64,000 bases of DNA from Lentiprolixibacter aurantiacus. Lineage in GTDB: Bacteria > Bacteroidota > Bacteroidia > Flavobacteriales > Flavobacteriaceae. This document shows positions 60,617-64,000 of this stretch, piece after piece; the first letter of the stretch is position 1, and every line of letters starts with the position of its first letter. Both the position numbers and the translations under genes were made by a program. The DNA is taken from positions 930,001 through 994,000 of the forward strand of contig NZ_JAPFQP010000001.1 in assembly GCF_026241225.1 (NCBI RefSeq), given 5' to 3'. A model generated the notes under the pieces. It had not been told where the DNA came from and made no database searches. It saw only the letters and a list, made by a program, of their open reading frames with translations.

Positions 60617-61263
60617 TTTGAAAAGCTGGGTGAAACGTCGATTACTTCATTGCCTGCTATGGCATAGACCTGGTCTTTTTTGCCCGGAGATAATACATGG
60701 CTTCCTGTAAATTCCCCGAATGCGGGTAAGATCATTTGTTTCTCATTTTTAAAAAAACAGGGCAACCTCAGTGACTGCCTTCCAACCCCCCGGAGACGTA
60801 CGGCGGGATGCAGGTGACCGGAAAAGTTAAAATAGCCTTCCTCCTCTGAGGGGTGATGGGTAAAAAAAAACGGATGTTTGCGTATTACAGGGTAAACTTT
60901 TACCCCCAGGGATTCAAACTTCAGGGGAGATATAATATCATGATTTCCGGCAACCAAAGTAGTGTGATGTTTTTGTTCTCCGATCCAAGCTTCAAACAAC
61001 TGCCATTCGCCATTCAGGTAAGAGTGGAACAAATCACCCATAAAATAAACTTCAAGGGGGTCGAAATGGTCGATTACCTTATTGAGAAGCTCAAAGTTTT
61101 TATGTATGGCCCCACGGGGAATAGCTGCTCCGGATTTGCGAAAATGAGAAACCTTTCCCAGGTGAACATCGCTTATTAAAAGGATCTTCGGACCTCTCCA
61201 AAAGAGGGCCCCCGAAGGATGCAGGGTAAAAATTTCTTCATAAATGCTAATATCCAGAGTCAT
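60613..61263 (-). CDS. pdeM: Ligase-associated DNA damage response phosphoesterase PdeM
   Basis: The 216-residue protein has all calcineurin-like metal motifs: ISDVHLGKVSHFR, YFMGDLFHS, VAGNHDI, FFTHHP and FSGHLHPAV. The spacing and the H-F-R-K-S-G-A-A-I-P motif match PdeM, a phosphodiesterase or endonuclease encoded with an ATP-dependent ligase, a nuclease and a helicase in many bacteria. It follows the helicase gene (68-base gap) and overlaps the aminotransferase gene. Confidence 0.92.
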   Translation of the reverse strand: MTLDISIYEEIFTLHPSGALFWRGPKILLISDVHLGKVSHFRKSGAAIPRGAIHKNFELLNKVIDHFDPLEVYFMGDLFHSYLNGEWQLFEAWIGEQKHHTTLVAGNHDIISPLKFESLGVKVYPVIRKHPFFFTHHPSEEEGYFNFSGHLHPAVRLRGVGRQSLRLPCFFKNEKQMILPAFGEFTGSHVLSPGKKDQVYAIAGNEVIDVSPSFSK

Positions 61264-61331
61264 GCCATTAACAAAGGTAAAAAAGAACCGCTTTTGACCC
61301 GGCAGCTAATTAATGCAGATTTGGAGAAAAC

Positions 61332-63794
61332 TTATTTGTTGAGGATTGCAGTCATTTTACGAATGCGGTCTGCAAGTTTTTCACTGGAAAGTTTTTCGCG
61401 CAGTCGGTCTGTGATGATCGGAAAGGAAAAAGGCGTGGGTTTCTTACAGGCCTTCCATACGATTTCCTGCCCGGCAATACGTTGTAGCGCTAACCTGAGT
61501 CGTCCCTCCTCCAGCTGATGCTCAAAGGTTTCACGATAGGCCTGCAGGTAGAGCAGATTGTCTGGTTCATAATCCTTAAACACATCAAAAAGCAATTGGG
61601 AGCTGCTTTGCAGGTGCTTCATCTTGATCCCCTTTTCCGGGTAGCCGGTAAAAACCAAACCGCTGATAACGGCTATGTCCCGAAATTTTCTTCGGGCCAT
61701 TTCAGTAGAATTCAGGCTTTTCTGCAGGTCTTCTAATAAATAGTCCGTGGTAAACAGGTCGTTATCCAGTACCTGTTGCATATCTACCTCTTTGTCTGAA
61801 AGAAGCTCGAAACCGTAATCGTTAAAAGCGAGGGAAAAGGATATGGGCAATAGTAAACTTATCCTGTAGCTAAGCAGGCTTCCAAGGGCTTCGTGAACAA
61901 AGCGTCCCTCAAAAGGATAAAAAACATGGTGGTAACCATCACGGGTTTTGAAGGTCTCAATTAGAAATTCTTTTGGTTTGGGGACAGTACTTTCTGCCCG
62001 CTGTCTTGCAAATACCGGGGCCAGGGATTGAATCTCAATGGATTGTTCACTCGTGGGCCGACTTGCTGTATACAATTCCTCCCTCAGGATTTTGGACATC
62101 TGTGCAGACAGGGTCAGTCGACCTCCCATCCAGGCCGGCACCTTGCTGGTTTTTTTACTTGAATTCCGAACGAGCACCTGCATTTCCTTGATGCGGATAA
62201 ATTCGAGGTTCCTTCCGGCAAATGTGAAAACATCCCCTCTTTTTAACTTGGAAATGAAGTGTTCTTCTATTGTGCCAATATATCCTCCTTTTTGATAGCG
62301 AACGGTAATATTCGCATCTCCAACTATGGTCCCGATCTGAAAACGATGTCTCATGGCTACCCCGCGATTGGTTACTTTAAAGCAACCATCCTCTGCAACC
62401 GTTACTTTTTTGTATTCATCGTATGATTGCAGGCTCTGGCTTCCCAGTGCTATGTAATTCAGCAGCCACTCCCATTCTTCACGGCTCATGCCCTGGTAAC
62501 AAAAAGTGCTCTGGATCTCGGGATAGATTTCTTCGGGGTAAAACCCATCCGAAACCGCCAGTGTAGTCAGGTACTGCACCAGGACATCGTAACTGTTGAG
62601 GTAGGGGATCCGGTCTTCCACGGCTTTTGACTTTACGGCCTGCTGCAGGGCGGAGGCTTCAACCAGTTCAATGGCATGGGTGGGCAGGAAGTAGATCACG
62701 CTTTCCTGTCCCGGCCTGTGTCCACTCCTTCCGGCACGCTGTAGAAAGCGGGCAACACCTTTCGGGCCCCCAATCTGCACAACAGTTTCCACAGGAGCAA
62801 AATCCACTCCCAGGTCAAGGCTGGAGGTGCAGACAACGGCTTTAAGGCTTTCATTGCGGATGGCCTGTTCTACCCAGAGTCGTGTTTCTTTATTAATACT
62901 ACCATGATGCATGGCGATTTCACCCGCTAATTCCGGGTGCCTTTCGAGGATTTTCTGGAACCATATCTCACACTGGCTCCTGGTATTGGTAAAGATCAGG
63001 GTGGTTTTGCTTTGCTCTATAATGGGTATAACCGATTCCAGCAATCGCAACCCGAGATGTCCCCTCCAGGGGAAGGTCTCCATAGTTTCCGGAATAATGC
63101 TTCTAACCGTGATTTTCTTGTTGAGCTCTGCCCTTAGAAGGATTGAATTTTTCCAATGATCTGTATCGGGTCCTAACAGTACTTCCCGTGCTTCTTCCAG
63201 ATTTCCAATGGTAGCCGAAATGCCCCATATCCTGAGGTCCTTAGTAATGGATTTCAGTCGTGACAGGCCTAGTTCCATCTGTACTCCCCGTTTGGTGCCG
63301 AGGAGCTCGTGCCATTCGTCTACCACTATGGCAAAACAAGATCTAAAGATGTCCGGATATCCCTTTGTCGCCAGTAAAAGCTGAAGGCTTTCAGGGGTGG
63401 TAATGAGCAAGTCTGGCATAGACCTTCGCTGTTTTTGCCTTTCAGATGTTGAGGTATCCCCTGTACGAATCCCTACCGTTAAGGGTGTACCCAGGTCCCG
63501 GGTTACCCGTTCCGCAGATTGTCTGATTTCCTGTGAAAGTGCACGGAGCGGGGTAATCCAGATAGCCTTAAGCCCTTTTTTATGCTTGGTTTTATAATCC
63601 GGATTTTGCGCTATGTACTGTAGTACGATGGGAAACCATAAAGCATAGGTCTTCCCACTGCCTGTGGGGGCGTTTAGCAAACCGTTCCTGCCATTCAGGA
63701 AAGCTGTCCAGGCATCTTTTTGGAACGCATGCGGGGTCCACCCCTGTTGGGTAAACCATTCTTCAGCGATTTTAAAAAGTGCGGTGGAAGTCAT
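61332..63794 (-). CDS. Ligase-associated DNA damage response DEXH helicase (Lhr-like)
   Basis: The 820-residue superfamily 2 helicase has Walker A NAPTGSGKTYALW, motif Ia WITPLRALS, TTPESLQLLL, the DEWH box (IVVDEWHELLGTKRG), SATIGN, IFTNTRSQCE and the motif VI stretch GVARFLQRAGRSGHRPG. The C-terminal third is the winged-helix and Lhr-specific region (RKFRDIAVISGLVFTGYPEKG). It lies 6 bases downstream of the ATP-dependent ligase stop, the standard order of this repair cluster. Its likely role is unwinding damaged duplex for the linked ligase and nuclease. Confidence 0.96.
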   Translation of the reverse strand: MTSTALFKIAEEWFTQQGWTPHAFQKDAWTAFLNGRNGLLNAPTGSGKTYALWFPIVLQYIAQNPDYKTKHKKGLKAIWITPLRALSQEIRQSAERVTRDLGTPLTVGIRTGDTSTSERQKQRRSMPDLLITTPESLQLLLATKGYPDIFRSCFAIVVDEWHELLGTKRGVQMELGLSRLKSITKDLRIWGISATIGNLEEAREVLLGPDTDHWKNSILLRAELNKKITVRSIIPETMETFPWRGHLGLRLLESVIPIIEQSKTTLIFTNTRSQCEIWFQKILERHPELAGEIAMHHGSINKETRLWVEQAIRNESLKAVVCTSSLDLGVDFAPVETVVQIGGPKGVARFLQRAGRSGHRPGQESVIYFLPTHAIELVEASALQQAVKSKAVEDRIPYLNSYDVLVQYLTTLAVSDGFYPEEIYPEIQSTFCYQGMSREEWEWLLNYIALGSQSLQSYDEYKKVTVAEDGCFKVTNRGVAMRHRFQIGTIVGDANITVRYQKGGYIGTIEEHFISKLKRGDVFTFAGRNLEFIRIKEMQVLVRNSSKKTSKVPAWMGGRLTLSAQMSKILREELYTASRPTSEQSIEIQSLAPVFARQRAESTVPKPKEFLIETFKTRDGYHHVFYPFEGRFVHEALGSLLSYRISLLLPISFSLAFNDYGFELLSDKEVDMQQVLDNDLFTTDYLLEDLQKSLNSTEMARRKFRDIAVISGLVFTGYPEKGIKMKHLQSSSQLLFDVFKDYEPDNLLYLQAYRETFEHQLEEGRLRLALQRIAGQEIVWKACKKPTPFSFPIITDRLREKLSSEKLADRIRKMTAILNK

Positions 63795-63800
63795 CCGGGT

Positions 63801-64000
63801 TTAGTTATTTCCATTCGTGGTACTATCCCCGGACATTGGGATGAGTTGTTTAAGATCGTCCAGTGTATTGGCTTCGTCTATAGGCTTGTCCTGCCTCCAC
63901 CTGCGCATGCGCGGAAAACGCGTAGCCACACCGCTTTTATGTCTTTTGGACCAGGCTATCCCTTCAAAGGCAATTTCAAAAACGTGATGCGGGGTTACCT
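63801..64000 (-). CDS. ATP-dependent DNA ligase, C-terminal fragment
   Basis: Only the last 66 residues lie in the window; the gene continues beyond 64000. My translation reads HHVFEIAFEGIAWSKRHKSG, then VATRFPRMRRWRQDKPIDEA and NTLDDLKQLIPMSG to a TAA at 63801. FEIAFEGI and GVATRFPRMRRWRQDK are the C-terminal motif VI region of bacterial ATP-dependent ligases of the repair-associated type. The helicase gene starts 6 bases after the stop, so the two are one operon. Confidence 0.93.
   Translation of the reverse strand, partial: VTPHHVFEIAFEGIAWSKRHKSGVATRFPRMRRWRQDKPIDEANTLDDLKQLIPMSGDSTTNGNN

Overview
The window looks like chromosomal DNA of a marine-type Bacteroidota, most likely a member of the Flavobacteriaceae. 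The evidence is the many -7 promoter boxes of the Bacteroidota form TAnnTTTG, the A-rich leaders, the abundance of short signal peptides ending in AQ or in a lipobox, a type IX secretion sorting domain, a Nudix-type sugar regulator, and genes typical of the group (short-form threonine dehydrogenase, DUF1501/DUF1800 pair, giant Asp-box proteins, ligase-associated repair operon). The genus cannot be fixed from sequence alone.

Region 1 (1-6.2 kb): the MBOAT half of an AlgI/SGNH O-acetylation pair runs off the left edge. It is followed by a tight set of exported proteins: an SUMF-like protein, a Tat-exported Gfo/Idh/MocA oxidoreductase, a Tat-exported hydroxypyruvate-isomerase-like TIM barrel and a secreted cupin. 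Together they suggest periplasmic sugar oxidation or isomerisation.

Region 2 (6.2-20.2 kb): an accessory region rich in secreted proteins. It contains a membrane-anchored GH3 beta-glucosidase divergent from a degenerate Nudix-fold regulator with two visible operator copies, a GH16 lipoprotein, a propeller/Y_Y_Y/GAF sensor with no output domain, and a GluR0-like ligand-gated potassium channel 3 bases after it. Almost every transcription unit here ends in one copy of a palindromic terminator family whose core is CGGATTTnAAATCCG. Nine clear copies and one decayed copy occur in 14 kb, and I found none in the remaining 44 kb.

Region 3 (20-38 kb): DUF5996 and AraC genes, a membrane class III nucleotide cyclase, a DUF5367/DUF1772/NmrA operon, a giant Asp-box (BNR) protein, a RidA-like lipoprotein, and tRNA-Arg(CCU). 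The 3' end of this tRNA and its terminator are duplicated about 180 bases downstream. Then come moaE-moaC, threonine dehydrogenase and a lipoprotein/NTF2-like/trehalase cluster.

Region 4 (38-64 kb): mostly conserved genes. These are two M28 peptidases, a second giant Asp-box protein, a CBS protein, a tail-less SSB, ferritin, a histone-deacetylase family protein, metG, the DUF1501/DUF1800 pair, yraN, an ACT-like protein and mfd. The right edge carries a ligase-associated DNA-damage operon: ATP-dependent DNA ligase (partial), Lhr-type helicase, PdeM phosphoesterase and a class V aminotransferase that overlaps pdeM.

Several start codons were chosen because an upstream alternative start lies inside a TAnnTTTG promoter box or an operator (Nudix regulator, metG, mfd, a 62-residue Cys-rich protein). 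No CRISPR array, rRNA, insertion sequence or prophage was seen.
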